A stretch of 64,000 nucleotides of DNA. It comes from Sporosarcina sp. HYO08 (GTDB lineage Bacteria; Bacillota; Bacilli; Bacillales_A; Planococcaceae). Each line of letters starts with the position of its first letter. The stretch's first letter is position 1. The position numbers and the translations under genes are program-made. The notes beneath the pieces were generated by a model. The model did not search any database, was not told the DNA's origin, and saw nothing but the letters and a program-made list of their open reading frames with translations. Location: the NCBI RefSeq assembly GCF_001563475.1, contig NZ_LPUT01000030.1, positions 23,649-87,648 on the forward strand, in the 5' to 3' direction. Positions 8,708-18,487 of this stretch are shown here, piece by piece.

Positions 8708-8830
8708 TGGAAATAGGTAATCTGATGTTCATCAGATCTTAAATGGGAAGCCGGTGATGACTCAAAAGTCCGGCGCGGTCCCGCCACTGTGACAGCTCCA
8801 TGCTGAAGCCAGACACCAGCCTATTTCAAC
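8708..8830 (+). ncRNA. Cobalamin (B12) riboswitch aptamer
   Basis: Typical B12-element core: AAATGGGAAGCCGGTGATG, then GTCCGGCGCGGTCCCGCCAC with CTGTGACAGC, then GAAGCCAGACACCAGCC. The outer pairing joins AAATAGG (8711-8717) with CCTATTT (8820-8826). The 3' part up to about 8900 (TGAATAGGGAGGTGTTAGAT) probably belongs to the kissing-loop expression region. It precedes the B12-independent methionine synthase, so B12 is expected to switch that gene off. Confidence 0.93.
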
Positions 8831-8931
8831 AACGCTGCAAACCTACGGTGAATAGGGAGGTGTTAGATGGATGCGCACATGATTCGCATGCTAGGTTTGG
8901 CATGCTAATTCCTTTCATAGGGCATATACGT

Positions 8932-8966
8932 ACATTTCTAACATTTTCGTTAGAAATGTTTTTTTA
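8932..8966 (+). terminator. Terminator of the cobalamin riboswitch
   Basis: An 11-bp stem (8932-8942 with 8949-8959), 6-nt loop and a T tract, 47 nt before the metE start. It is the likely OFF state of the riboswitch. Confidence 0.88.
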
Positions 8967-9012
8967 TTTTTAGCAAAAAAATTAGGGGAATGAAAAAAGG
9001 AGACAAGATAAA

Positions 9013-11307
9013 ATGACGATCAGTAGCAGCACGATTGGTTATCCGTATATTGGTGAAAACAGGGAATGGAAAAGAGCGCTAGAAGCATTTTGGGCAGAAA
9101 AGATTACAGAAGTGGAATTGACGAATACATTGAAGGAAATTCGGCTATCACGGCTTAAAAAGCAGCAAGAAGCAGGGATTGAGCAGGTTCCTGTAGGAGA
9201 TTTCACACTCTATGACCGTATGCTGGATACAGCCGTTATGTTCGGCATGATCCCGGATCGTTTTAATTGGCAAGGAGGGGAAGTTCCATTAGCTACATAC
9301 TTCTCAATGGCCCGCGGCAATCAAAACGCAGTTGCATGCGAAATGACGAAATGGTTTGATACAAACTACCATTATATCGTTCCAGAGTATGGAACTAAAA
9401 AACTAGTGTTAACAGAGAACAAACCGCTGATTGCTTACCGCGAAGCAAAAGATGAGCTCGGCATCGAAGGGAAGCCAGTATTGATCGGTCCTTATACGTT
9501 TATGAAACTATCTAAAGGCTATGCGCATAAAGACATCCCTGCTTTTCTTTTACAACTAGTCCCGCTTTATGAAAAGATTCTAACGGAATTACAAGAGGAA
9601 GGTATCGAGTGGGTACAAATTGAGGAGCCGATTTTAGCAACTTCCATTGAGTTTGAAGAAATGAAAGCAATTGAAAACATTTACGCCCAACTAACAGCCG
9701 CAGTACCGGGAATAAAAATATTCCTTCAAACATACTTTGACGCTGTCGAATGGTATGAAGAGACAATCAAGCTGCCAGTGCATGGAATTGGTCTAGATTT
9801 TGTTCACGGAAAAGAAAAGAATTTACAAGCGCTCCAGACAACAGGGTTCCCAGCGGATAAAATACTTGGGGCTGGACTCGTCGATGGGCGGAATATTTGG
9901 CGAGCGAATTTGGAAGAAAAAGTAGAGCTTGTTACCGATATTCTGAAAGTCGTATCTTCGGAAAGCTTATGGGTTCAACCGTCATGCAGTTTACAACACG
10001 TGCCGGTTTCATTGGCGCCAGAACAAAAACTTGAACCAACGTTAAAATCAGCACTTGCATTTGCGGATGAAAAACTTGCAGAAGTCGTGTCAATTGTGAA
10101 GGCGGTTCGATTTGGTGCAGATCATGTTCATGAGGAAATTACAGAAAGCGTCAATGCTTGTCGACAACTTGCTGGGTTGCCTGAAAGGAACAGAAAAGAT
10201 GTATTAGAAGCGGTCCAAGCAATTGGTGAGAAAAAGAGTCAGCGACCTACGCCGTTTGCTGAACGATATGAGAAGCAGAACGCAGCATTCCAACTGCCAA
10301 TCTTGCCAACGACAACAATCGGCAGTTTCCCTCAGACGCCAGAAGTACGCGCAACGAGAACAAAGTGGCGGAAAGGGGAACTAACCGACGAGCAATATAC
10401 GAATTTTATCAATAATGAAATTCAAAAGTGGGTTCAATTACAAGAAGAGATTGGTTTGGATGTATTTGTGCACGGAGAATTTGAAAGAACAGATATGGTG
10501 GAATACTTTGGAGAGAAGTTGGATGGCTTTGTGTTTACTGAAAAAGCGTGGGTCGTATCCTATGGCTCCCGCTGTGTAAAGCCGCCAATTATTTATGGGG
10601 ATGTTGCTTTCATTCAACCGATGACAGTGAAAGAATCTGTTTATGCCCAATCATTAACAGACAAGCCGATGAAAGGAATGCTCACTGGACCAGTAACCAT
10701 GTTAAATTGGTCATTCGTTCGTGATGATCTTTCACGAAAAGAAGTCACTTACCAAATTGCACTTGCGCTACGGAAAGAGATTGAGGCTTTAGAAGCTGCA
10801 GGTATTCTTGTGATTCAAGTGGATGAGCCTGCACTTCGCGAAGGACTTCCGTTAAAAGAGGAGGAGTGGGCTGAGTATTTGGATTGGGCTGTCAATGCAT
10901 TTCGTATTTCAACTGCTACAGTGAAAGATACAACGCAAATTCATACGCATATGTGTTACTGCGACTTTAATGATTTTATCAATACTATTAGCGATCTTGA
11001 CGCAGATGTCATTTCAATTGAAACGTCTAGAAGCCATGGAGAACTAATTTCAGTGTTCAAAGACTTCCATTATGATAAAGAAATTGGACTAGGCGTTTAT
11101 GATATTCATAGTCCGCGCGTTCCAACTGTAGATGAAATGACAGGGATCATTCAAAAAGCGCTGGAAGTGTTAGATAAAAAACAATTTTGGATTAACCCTG
11201 ACTGCGGTCTGAAAACGAGAAAGCAGGAAGAAACGGTTGCTTCCTTAGAAAATATGGTTGCAGCAACGAAAAAGGTTCGCTCTCAATTAGGCGTTCTTCA
11301 ACATTGA
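9013..11307 (+). CDS. metE: Cobalamin-independent methionine synthase
   Basis: A 764-residue MetE, full length for the family. It transfers a methyl group from 5-methyltetrahydropteroyl-triglutamate to homocysteine in the cytosol. Zinc ligands are visible in the C-terminal barrel: His646 and Cys648 (IHTHMCYC) and a Cys near 731 (NPDCGLKTR). The N-terminal barrel begins with the usual STIGYPYIGENREWK. ATG 9013 has AAAGGAGA upstream. Monocistronic, controlled by a B12 riboswitch, which implies that the organism makes or imports B12 and also has a B12-dependent alternative. Confidence 0.97.
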   Translation: MTISSSTIGYPYIGENREWKRALEAFWAEKITEVELTNTLKEIRLSRLKKQQEAGIEQVPVGDFTLYDRMLDTAVMFGMIPDRFNWQGGEVPLATYFSMARGNQNAVACEMTKWFDTNYHYIVPEYGTKKLVLTENKPLIAYREAKDELGIEGKPVLIGPYTFMKLSKGYAHKDIPAFLLQLVPLYEKILTELQEEGIEWVQIEEPILATSIEFEEMKAIENIYAQLTAAVPGIKIFLQTYFDAVEWYEETIKLPVHGIGLDFVHGKEKNLQALQTTGFPADKILGAGLVDGRNIWRANLEEKVELVTDILKVVSSESLWVQPSCSLQHVPVSLAPEQKLEPTLKSALAFADEKLAEVVSIVKAVRFGADHVHEEITESVNACRQLAGLPERNRKDVLEAVQAIGEKKSQRPTPFAERYEKQNAAFQLPILPTTTIGSFPQTPEVRATRTKWRKGELTDEQYTNFINNEIQKWVQLQEEIGLDVFVHGEFERTDMVEYFGEKLDGFVFTEKAWVVSYGSRCVKPPIIYGDVAFIQPMTVKESVYAQSLTDKPMKGMLTGPVTMLNWSFVRDDLSRKEVTYQIALALRKEIEALEAAGILVIQVDEPALREGLPLKEEEWAEYLDWAVNAFRISTATVKDTTQIHTHMCYCDFNDFINTISDLDADVISIETSRSHGELISVFKDFHYDKEIGLGVYDIHSPRVPTVDEMTGIIQKALEVLDKKQFWINPDCGLKTRKQEETVASLENMVAATKKVRSQLGVLQH

Positions 11308-11358
11308 TAAAAGATCTCTGTTACAGTAAACAACATGTTTTACACTAGAATATAAATA

Positions 11359-11406
11359 GGGATGTTCGGAAAATCAGTTTTTACTGATTTTCTGGACATC
11401 CCTTTT
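11359..11406 (+). terminator. Terminator between convergent metE and dedA-type gene
   Basis: GGGATGTTC-type arm with an AAAATCAG inner stem pairs with CTGATTTTCTGGACATCCC, followed by TTTTCG. Confidence 0.8.
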
Positions 11407-11424
11407 CGATGATATTATGAGCAA

Positions 11425-12090
11425 TTACCTATTAACTGAAAAACGATTCTTTACAATCCCTATGATTGCAGGCAATATAGAAAGAAAAATAATGGCGAGT
11501 AAAACAGTTGAAAAGTTATTTTTAACAATCGGGATATTCCCGAAAAAATAACCAGCCACTGTACAAATCGAAACCCAAAGAACTGCACCAAAAATATTGT
11601 AAAAAATAAAATGGCGATAGTTCATACGGCTTGCTCCCGCAACAAACGGGGCGAACGTCCGTATAAACGGCATGAATCGGGCAATGACGATTGTTTTTCC
11701 ACCGTGCTTATTAAAATAGTCTTCTGCTTTTTTCATTTTATCCTTGTTAATCAATTTCCCGATAAACCGATTGGGTGAAATTGCCGTTCCAACTTTTTGA
11801 CCAATATGGTAATTCACCGTGTCACCAATGATCGCAGCCGTTAAAAAGACAAGAAAGAGAAGGACTATGTCAAAAGCTCCCATCGCGGCAAGCGCTCCGC
11901 TAGCAAACAATAAAGAATCACCAGGCAAAAAAGGAAATATGACAATACCTGTTTCAACAAATACAATGAAAAATAAAATGGCGTACGACCAAACATCAAA
12001 TCTTTGAATAATGTCTACCAGATGTTGATCAATATGCAAAATAAAGTCAATTAAGTCTAAAAGCAATGACATCGTTTTTCCCGCTTTCAT
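11425..12090 (-). CDS. DedA-family membrane protein
   Basis: A 221-residue integral membrane protein of the DedA/VTT superfamily, now linked to undecaprenyl-phosphate or phospholipid flipping. Family signatures: FVETGIVIFPFLPGDSLLF (about residues 44-62) and ARFMPFIRTFAPFVAG (about 137-152). Five to six helices are predicted. An internal ATG six codons later is an alternative start; neither start has a strong Shine-Dalgarno. Single gene, convergent with metE. The lipid substrate is not predictable. Confidence 0.9.
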   Translation of the reverse strand: MKAGKTMSLLLDLIDFILHIDQHLVDIIQRFDVWSYAILFFIVFVETGIVIFPFLPGDSLLFASGALAAMGAFDIVLLFLVFLTAAIIGDTVNYHIGQKVGTAISPNRFIGKLINKDKMKKAEDYFNKHGGKTIVIARFMPFIRTFAPFVAGASRMNYRHFIFYNIFGAVLWVSICTVAGYFFGNIPIVKNNFSTVLLAIIFLSILPAIIGIVKNRFSVNR

Positions 12091-12285
12091 AAAATAATTA
12101 CTCTGTAATCATAAGGCTGTTGGGTGATAAAGTCACGTAACTTTAAGTAATTTTTTGTAGTAATTTAGAAATACAGGCATTTGAAAGTGGAAGAAACAAA
12201 CTTTGCCGAAATATAGATATCTGTCCAAACAAACTTTCTACAAACGCCATACCTTAGTACAGAGAGAGAGAAAGGTTGTGGAAAA

Positions 12286-12765
12286 ATGGGGAAATCAAAT
12301 ATGGACAAATCGTCTAATGTAGATCCGGCCATCAAATTACGAACACAGTTTACTTTTATTGTTAATGACAAGATGCTCAGTTGTATTTTAAGCAGAATCG
12401 CAGAAAACTCGGTGAATATTGCCGCCTTTTTCACAACAAGAGACATCCACGACAAAAACTTTGTAAGGCTTGTTGTAGGATCATCCGCAGCAGAAAACAT
12501 GAGAGAACTCCGAGTCGTACTGAACACGCTTAAATGTTTCAATGTTAAATTTAAAGAAGAGAAAGTAATTGCCCTTTCATCGATCCCAGCAGGTATTCCC
12601 GGTGGCTACAATAGAGTCATAGGCAGTTTATGGTGTAAGACAGAGCTAAAAGCATTTTACGTGGGTGAAGACAATATCATTTATATCAATGTTTCAAATA
12701 TCAAAAAAGCAATCGCCATTTTATCGCAGGAAAATTTGCCGCAATGTCCGAAAGAATGTGACTGA
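12286..12765 (+). CDS. ACT-domain-like protein, unknown role
   Basis: A 159-residue cytosolic protein. Residues about 18-95 (TFIVNDKMLSCILSRIAENS through ELRVVLNTLKCFNVKF) have the beta-alpha-beta-beta-alpha-beta look of an ACT domain. A second, shorter half may be a degenerate repeat (GGYNRVIGSLWCKTELKAFY). It resembles stand-alone ACT-like regulatory proteins, not the acetolactate synthase subunit. AAAGG lies about 10 nt before ATG 12286. It has its own terminator; ligand and target are unknown. Confidence 0.55.
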   Translation: MGKSNMDKSSNVDPAIKLRTQFTFIVNDKMLSCILSRIAENSVNIAAFFTTRDIHDKNFVRLVVGSSAAENMRELRVVLNTLKCFNVKFKEEKVIALSSIPAGIPGGYNRVIGSLWCKTELKAFYVGEDNIIYINVSNIKKAIAILSQENLPQCPKECD

Positions 12766-12781
12766 AAGAGACAAAATTTTT

Positions 12782-12816
12782 AAGAAGTAGTTAAGGGAAC
12801 TGCTTCTTTTTTATTT
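12782..12816 (+). terminator. Intrinsic terminator
   Basis: AAGAAGTAGTT pairs with AACTGCTTCTT around a short loop, followed by TTTTTATTTTT. It ends the ACT-like gene. Confidence 0.85.
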
Positions 12817-13016
12817 TTCAAAAGTTAGTCCGTCAACACGCAATATTCCTTTGGCAGAATCATAAAGTAAAAAATCTATTAGTCTAAAACAGTTATATAA
12901 CACGAACCCATTGATTAAAACTGTACTATATGATTAAATGATAGATGTTAGGTTTAATATTCTGTATTATCAATCACTTCTTTGGTTGGATCATTTAATT
13001 TGGAGGGATGTCGTTT

Positions 13017-15203
13017 ATGCAAAAGTACGTGAAGATTGGTGATTTGAAAGTTGCACAAATCCTATATGATTTTGTGAATGAGGAAGCACTCCCTGGCACT
13101 GGTATTGAGCAGGAACAATTTTGGTCTCGTTTTGATGCACTGATTCATGACCTATCGCCTGTTAATCGCCAACTGCTGGAAGAACGAAAAACTTTGCAAC
13201 AGCAAATTAATCAATGGCATCAAGAGCATAAAAAGAACTTCGACTTTGATACTTATAAAGCTTTTCTACAGAAGATTGGCTATTTAGAACCAAAGGGTGA
13301 AGATTTTTCTGTCACCACACAAAATGTCGATGGTGAGGTCGCTAGGCAAGCGGGGCCACAATTGGTTGTGCCGGTCGATAATGCACGCTATGCATTAAAT
13401 GCAGCAAACGCACGGTGGGGAAGCTTATACGATGCACTTTACGGTACGGATGTTATTCCAAATGACCGCGGGGCGGAAGCGGGTAAAGGATATAACCCAA
13501 AACGCGGTGCAAAAGTAATTGCTTTTGCCAAGAATTTTTTAGATGAGGCGTTACCGCTGACAAATGGATCCCATCGTGATGCGACATCTTATCAAATAAA
13601 TGATCAAACATTATACGCAACACTTGGTGACGGTTCGACTGTCCAATTACAATCACCGGAAAAGTTAGTCGGCTATCATGGCAGACCAGCTGAGCCAACA
13701 GCTATTTTGCTAGTGAACAATGGACTTCATATTGAACTTCAAATTGATCGTAATCATCCGATTGGTAAAGAGGATCGTGCGGGTGTGAAAGACGTTGTGT
13801 TAGAAGCAGCACTCTCTACACTAATGGACTGTGAGGATTCGATTGCGGCTGTCGATGCAGAGGACAAAGTCGGCGTTTACCGAAATTGGTTAGGGCTGAT
13901 GAAGGGGGATTTAACGGCAACATTTGAAAGAGGCAGTAAAGCGGTTACCCGATCATTAAATCCAGATCGTACCTATACAACACCTAACGGGGGAACGGTG
14001 ACACTTTCGGGTCGCTCGCTTATGTTTGTCCGGAATGTCGGACATTTAATGACGAATAGTGCCGTACTTGATCGAGATGGGCAAGAAGTTCCCGAAGGCA
14101 TTTTAGATGGCGTTATTACCAGTTTAATTGCCACACATAACTTCGGGGAAAATGTGAAATTCAAAAACTCCGCACATGATTCGATTTATATTGTGAAGCC
14201 AAAAATGCATGGCTCTAAAGAAGTGGCATTTGCGAATACACTATTTAACAGCATAGAAGATCTACTTGGGCTTGAACGATATACGTTGAAAATTGGTGTG
14301 ATGGATGAAGAACGACGGACATCTCTCAACTTGAAAGCCTGTATTCGTGAGGTGAAAGAAAGAATAGCGTTTATTAATACAGGATTTTTAGACCGTACTG
14401 GAGATGAAATGCACACATCCATGGAAGCAGGAACAATGATTCGAAAAAATGACATGAAAACAGCTGGCTGGTTACAAGCTTATGAAACTTCCAATGTGGC
14501 GGTCGGCCTTAACTGTGGTTTGCCGGGTCATGCGCAAATTGGAAAAGGAATGTGGGCAATGCCAGATATGATGACAGCAATGCTTGAGCAGAAAATTGCA
14601 CATCCACAAGCGGGAGCGAATACAGCATGGGTTCCTTCCCCAACAGCGGCGACTTTGCATGCACTGCATTATCACCAAGTAGATGTTCAAGCGGTTCAGA
14701 AAGGAATTACATCATCACAAGATCTGCAGGATGACATCTTGCAAATTCCATTGGCAGAAAAACCAAACTGGTCACCGGAGGAAATTCAACAAGAACTTGA
14801 TAACAATGCACAAGGCATACTTGGCTATGTCGTTCGTTGGATTGACCAAGGGGTTGGCTGTTCGAAGGTTCCAGACATTCATAATGTTGGACTGATGGAA
14901 GATCGGGCAACATTGCGTATTTCCAGTCAGCATATTGCGAACTGGCTCCACCACGGAATTTGTTCAGAAAAGCAAGTGATGGAAACGATGAAGCGAATGG
15001 CGGAAGTAGTAGATGCGCAAAATGCAGGAGATATAAATTATCGTCCAATGGCAGTAGATTTTGATGCTTCAATTGCATTTGCAGCGGCTTGCGAGCTAGT
15101 TTTTGAAGGCCGGGAGCAGCCGAATGGCTATACAGAGCCTATTTTACACAGACGCCGAATCGAAGCGAAACAGAAATTCCAAGCAGAAATTCCAACGCGC
15201 TGA
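13017..15203 (+). CDS. glcB: Malate synthase G
   Basis: A 728-residue malate synthase of the long G type (family about 720-730), condensing glyoxylate and acetyl-CoA to malate. Seen: the central catalytic region with [38 protein letters not shown], and a C-terminal region with [23 protein letters not shown] 13017 is chosen because GGAGGG lies 9 nt upstream and directly abuts the alternative ATG 13008. No isocitrate lyase is nearby; a 2-hydroxyacid dehydrogenase follows, suggesting glyoxylate from glycolate or other sources. Confidence 0.95.
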   Translation: MQKYVKIGDLKVAQILYDFVNEEALPGTGIEQEQFWSRFDALIHDLSPVNRQLLEERKTLQQQINQWHQEHKKNFDFDTYKAFLQKIGYLEPKGEDFSVTTQNVDGEVARQAGPQLVVPVDNARYALNAANARWGSLYDALYGTDVIPNDRGAEAGKGYNPKRGAKVIAFAKNFLDEALPLTNGSHRDATSYQINDQTLYATLGDGSTVQLQSPEKLVGYHGRPAEPTAILLVNNGLHIELQIDRNHPIGKEDRAGVKDVVLEAALSTLMDCEDSIAAVDAEDKVGVYRNWLGLMKGDLTATFERGSKAVTRSLNPDRTYTTPNGGTVTLSGRSLMFVRNVGHLMTNSAVLDRDGQEVPEGILDGVITSLIATHNFGENVKFKNSAHDSIYIVKPKMHGSKEVAFANTLFNSIEDLLGLERYTLKIGVMDEERRTSLNLKACIREVKERIAFINTGFLDRTGDEMHTSMEAGTMIRKNDMKTAGWLQAYETSNVAVGLNCGLPGHAQIGKGMWAMPDMMTAMLEQKIAHPQAGANTAWVPSPTAATLHALHYHQVDVQAVQKGITSSQDLQDDILQIPLAEKPNWSPEEIQQELDNNAQGILGYVVRWIDQGVGCSKVPDIHNVGLMEDRATLRISSQHIANWLHHGICSEKQVMETMKRMAEVVDAQNAGDINYRPMAVDFDASIAFAAACELVFEGREQPNGYTEPILHRRRIEAKQKFQAEIPTR

Positions 15204-15216
15204 TCGATCACAAAAG

Positions 15217-15346
15217 ACGGGGCTGTCCTAAATCGAAGAGCCAGGCACCATTGAACACTAAATATAGTATCAAAATTGAAAGATGATACTACATTTTGAA
15301 AGTGTATCGTGGTGCCAGGCACTTCTAGGACAGCTCCGTTTTTTTA
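15217..15346 (+). repeat. Long nested-hairpin repeat, copy 1 (also ends glcB)
   Basis: An element of about 130 bp. Terminal inverted repeats (15217-15229 with 15327-15339) are followed by T6. Inside are GAGCCAGGCACC/GGTGCCAGGCAC arms, a GAACACT/AGTGT arm and an AGTATC/GATACT arm, so it can fold into one long nested hairpin. Copy 2 is at 25106-25230 with about a dozen differences over some 110 aligned bases. Shortened versions occur at 16438-16490 and 20801-20843. It doubles as the transcription terminator of malate synthase. Confidence 0.8.
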
Positions 15347-15436
15347 GATGATTCTTAACAATTTTAATTGCAATCGTCAGGAAAAGTATTCGGAACTATG
15401 GCACAATGGAGAAAAGAATAGGGGGAGATTTCACCA

Positions 15437-16411
15437 ATGAAACATAAAATTTATGCAACATACCCATTAACAGAGGAAGTAAAGCATTTTTTAGAAGAGC
15501 ATTGTAAAATAAAACAATGGGGTGGGGAAGGGCGTATTCCAAGGGAAGTCCTTCTTCGTGAACTAAACGATGTAGAAGGAATGTATACAGCTGGCGGTAC
15601 GATGGCCGGTATGATTGATCAAGAACTGCTTGACCATGCACCTAATCTCAAAGTCGTAAGCAATGTCTCTGTTGGCTTTAATAACTTTGATTTGGAGGCG
15701 TTGAAAAAACGAAATGTGATCGGAACCCATACACCGCATGTATTGGATGAAACGGTTGCAGATTTAGCCTTTGGATTACTTCTTGCAACTGCGAGGCGGA
15801 TTCCAGAATTAGATCGGTTTGTAAAGACAGGCAGTTGGAAAACAACGACGAAATATAGCGATACGTATGGAAAAGATGTACACGGTTCTACACTCGGTAT
15901 TATAGGAATGGGGCGTATTGGGGAAGCCATTGCGAAAAGAGCACGTTTTGGCTTTGATATGGATCTACTTTACTATAATCGCAGTCGGAAGCCGGAAGCA
16001 GAAGAGCGATACGGCGCTGAATATTGCGACTTGGCATCGCTTTTACAACGATCCGACTTTGTCCTTATGATGACGCCTTTAACACCTGATACATATAAGC
16101 TGATTGGAAAAGAAGAATTCTTACTAATGAAAAAGTCGGCCATGTTTATCAATGTATCACGCGGACAAACGATCGATGAACAAGCACTTGTCGAAGCTTT
16201 ACAAAATGGCGAAATTGCGGCGGCGGGACTCGATGTGTTTGAACAAGAACCAATCGAGCCTGATCATCCTCTGTTGAAAATGCCGAACGTTGTGACAGTG
16301 CCGCATATCGGATCGGCAACGGCACAAACAGAATTGGCCATGGCGATGCGTGCGGCTGAAAATTTAGTAGCTGTTTTACAAGGAAAAAAACCGCTGAATC
16401 CGGTTCAATAA
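15437..16411 (+). CDS. D-2-hydroxyacid dehydrogenase, glyoxylate/hydroxypyruvate reductase type
   Basis: A 324-residue NAD(P)-dependent dehydrogenase, related to B. subtilis YvcT. The Rossmann motif GIIGMGRIGEAIAKRA is at about residues 155-170. Catalytic Arg in NVSRGQ (about 237), Glu in FEQEP (about 268) and His in VPHIGSAT (about 286) are all present. GGGGGA lies upstream of ATG 15437. It follows malate synthase G across a repeat/terminator, which supports glyoxylate or hydroxypyruvate as substrate; gluconate-type keto acids are alternatives. Confidence 0.87.
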   Translation: MKHKIYATYPLTEEVKHFLEEHCKIKQWGGEGRIPREVLLRELNDVEGMYTAGGTMAGMIDQELLDHAPNLKVVSNVSVGFNNFDLEALKKRNVIGTHTPHVLDETVADLAFGLLLATARRIPELDRFVKTGSWKTTTKYSDTYGKDVHGSTLGIIGMGRIGEAIAKRARFGFDMDLLYYNRSRKPEAEERYGAEYCDLASLLQRSDFVLMMTPLTPDTYKLIGKEEFLLMKKSAMFINVSRGQTIDEQALVEALQNGEIAAAGLDVFEQEPIEPDHPLLKMPNVVTVPHIGSATAQTELAMAMRAAENLVAVLQGKKPLNPVQ

Positions 16412-16437
16412 AAGTGAGAAATAGATGTAGTAATGAC

Positions 16438-16490
16438 AAAGGCGTTATCCCGGAAGTGCTTGGCTCTTCGTTTTGGGACAACGCTTTTTT
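16438..16490 (+). terminator. Terminator made of a short copy of the repeat family
   Basis: AAAGGCGTTATCCC pairs with GGGACAACGCTTTTTT. Read on the minus strand it contains CGAAGAGCCAAGCACTTC, i.e. the left and right ends of the long repeats joined without their centre. It ends the dehydrogenase gene. Confidence 0.8.
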
Positions 16491-16503
16491 AAACGCTTAT
16501 CTA

Positions 16504-16833
16504 TTAAAATCGATTCAATTTACAAGTGATAAGCGTTTGCAACTTCATGTAGCGATAAAGAAAACGAGTGTGTCGTCCTTCCTGCGTACACGGATCGATT
16601 TTATCGCATAAGCGGCGAAGACGGCAGAGGAATTCTTGATCACACTCACAAGCGCATCTTCCTCTTTGATAACATTTATCATGCGCCTTGCACGCCGCAT
16701 CAAGTTCATTGATCGGAGGACCGGGTCCATTACATCCGGGGCCGCACCAATTATAGCCGGGAAAAATACAAAACCGAGGTTTTCGATGAAATCTTCTCGA
16801 CAACCGTACCCCTCTTTCCATTTGGTCATTCAT
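16504..16833 (-). CDS. Phospholipase A2-like small protein
   Basis: A 109-residue Cys-rich, basic protein. Calcium-loop-like NWCGPGCNGPG (about residues 28-38) is followed by the catalytic-helix pattern DAACKAHDKCYQ, with the His-Asp pair at 51-52 and flanking cysteines, then CACECDQEFLC. This arrangement matches the PLA2-like domain known from parvovirus capsids and some bacterial proteins. No signal peptide is seen. AGAGAG directly abuts ATG 16833, so the in-frame ATG 16821 may be the true start. Lipid hydrolysis is inferred, not shown. Divergent from no gene; a kinase-like gene lies behind. Confidence 0.72.
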   Translation of the reverse strand: MNDQMERGVRLSRRFHRKPRFCIFPGYNWCGPGCNGPGPPINELDAACKAHDKCYQRGRCACECDQEFLCRLRRLCDKIDPCTQEGRHTRFLYRYMKLQTLITCKLNRF

Positions 16834-16903
16834 CTCTCTAATTTATTCTGCTATTCGACAATAAGTGCCAAATAACAATAAGAAAGAAGGGGTGGATTGT
16901 TCG

Positions 16904-18487
16904 CTATCTACGACATTCCTGCATGAATTTCAGCCATTTTTTTTGCCGAACCGTACACCTTGAGTAGCCAAACACAGACACAGCAAATAGGATAATGGAA
17001 AGCTCCCAAAGAATGGGGAGTGGGATCGACAACCCGAGGATTATCCCAATCACACTGATTAGCAGCAGTTGATAATATCGCTTTTTTTGATTTTCATATA
17101 TTGTAAATTCAAAATGTCTTCTTTGTTCAACTTTCTTCAGCCTTTCTAGCCTTTTAGGGGTTTCAAGAAATTCCGTAATTGAGTGGACCATTTTATACAT
17201 GGGCTGTGATTGAATCCAATGCCAGAGGAAAGACCATTTATTTTCCGATTGTTTACTCAGCCACCTGATAAAAACGGGTTTACCTAGTGTCATCAGTTCC
17301 TCATCGGGTACTAGCTCATGTAGAATTCCTTCTATTGTAATGACTGAACGTCCCAAAAAGATGAAGCGAATGGGAATTTGAAAGGGGAAATTCTGAATGT
17401 GCTCGTTCATTTCTTTTTTCAATGACAGCATGTCCGTCTGTTGTAGTTGATCGGGCTGAAATGCGCGTAATTCAGCTAGTAAATTTTCCAATGCCCTTGA
17501 ATCATTTATAGCGAATAAAATGCCAAGATCCATTAAATACTCGACTACTTTCGGATAATTTTTCGCCAAAAAGCTTTCGATCAGTCCTTGAAAAAGAGTA
17601 GCATCTTTTTTGGAGAGATGACCCATCATTCCAAAATCTATTAAAATAATTTTTCCATCTTTAGAAACAAGTACATTTCCAGGGTGCGGGTCGGCATGAA
17701 ATAGTCCAGCTTCTAGCCATTGGGACAAAAATATAGATAGGAGCCGCTGTGCCAGCTCGCGACGAACAATCGGTAATTGTGCCAATGCTTTTTCGTCTGT
17801 AATCCGAATGCCTTCGACCCAATCCATCACTAAAACCTTTTTTGTACACAGTTCCGGATAAACTTCTGGAATCATTACAAAATCATCGTCTTTATAACGA
17901 TCCTTGAATGTCAGTAAATTTTGCTGTTCATTGATAAAATCAAGCTCTCGTCCAATTACTTGCATCACTTCTTTAGCGACAACTCGCAAATCAATGAAAC
18001 TTTTCGGAACGAGGGCCAAATGTTTAACGATCCAAACGACAATGCGTAAAATATGAAAATCCGTTCGAACAATGGAGCCGATATGGGGGCGTTGAACCTT
18101 AATGGCCACTTTAGATCCATTTTTCAATATCCCTTTGTAAACTTCGCCTATCGAAGCCGATGCGATCGTCTTTGGCTCGATTGAATGAACGAATTGGTCG
18201 ATGGAACCTCCCCATTCTTGTTCTAAAACTTCCTTAATGTCATTCCAATCAGAGGCAGGTACTTGGTCCGTTAAATCTTGTATTTGCCGAATGAACGCTG
18301 GAGGCAGTAAATCTGCTCGTGTACTGAGCATTTGACCTACTTTAATAAGTATCCCTTGCAGATCAAAAAGCGTTTTACGAAATTTTTTCCCAGTGTGTTC
18401 CCAAAAAAGTTCCCAGTCTTCTTCTCGGCGTCTAAAAGTCTTATACCAATGGAATTTGAAAATAATTCCCAGTGTTAAAGAGAGCAC
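16904..18487 (-). CDS. AarF/ABC1/UbiB-type kinase-like protein, N-terminus probably frameshifted
   Basis: A 527-residue ABC1/UbiB-family atypical kinase. Seen: KxGQ motif (ILIKVGQMLSTRADLLP), Ala-rich loop (IASASIGEVYKG), Lys in VAIKVQRP, FHADPHPGN catalytic loop, LIDFGMMG metal motif, and two C-terminal membrane helices. The only usable in-frame start, GTG 18487, has no Shine-Dalgarno. An ATG at 18545 does (AAAGGA, 10 nt), but its frame meets a stop after 12 codons. Removing one A from the AAAA run at 18518-18521 (plus-strand T) would join both. The family affects quinone or lipid homeostasis; the target here is unknown. Confidence 0.85.
   Translation of the reverse strand: MLSLTLGIIFKFHWYKTFRRREEDWELFWEHTGKKFRKTLFDLQGILIKVGQMLSTRADLLPPAFIRQIQDLTDQVPASDWNDIKEVLEQEWGGSIDQFVHSIEPKTIASASIGEVYKGILKNGSKVAIKVQRPHIGSIVRTDFHILRIVVWIVKHLALVPKSFIDLRVVAKEVMQVIGRELDFINEQQNLLTFKDRYKDDDFVMIPEVYPELCTKKVLVMDWVEGIRITDEKALAQLPIVRRELAQRLLSIFLSQWLEAGLFHADPHPGNVLVSKDGKIILIDFGMMGHLSKKDATLFQGLIESFLAKNYPKVVEYLMDLGILFAINDSRALENLLAELRAFQPDQLQQTDMLSLKKEMNEHIQNFPFQIPIRFIFLGRSVITIEGILHELVPDEELMTLGKPVFIRWLSKQSENKWSFLWHWIQSQPMYKMVHSITEFLETPKRLERLKKVEQRRHFEFTIYENQKKRYYQLLLISVIGIILGLSIPLPILWELSIILFAVSVFGYSRCTVRQKKWLKFMQECRR

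Noticed and set aside
16545..16829. 94-codon ORF overlapping the PLA2-like gene in another frame
   Set aside because: The frame with WCGPG and the Cys-flanked His-Asp motif has clear domain logic; the alternative has none.
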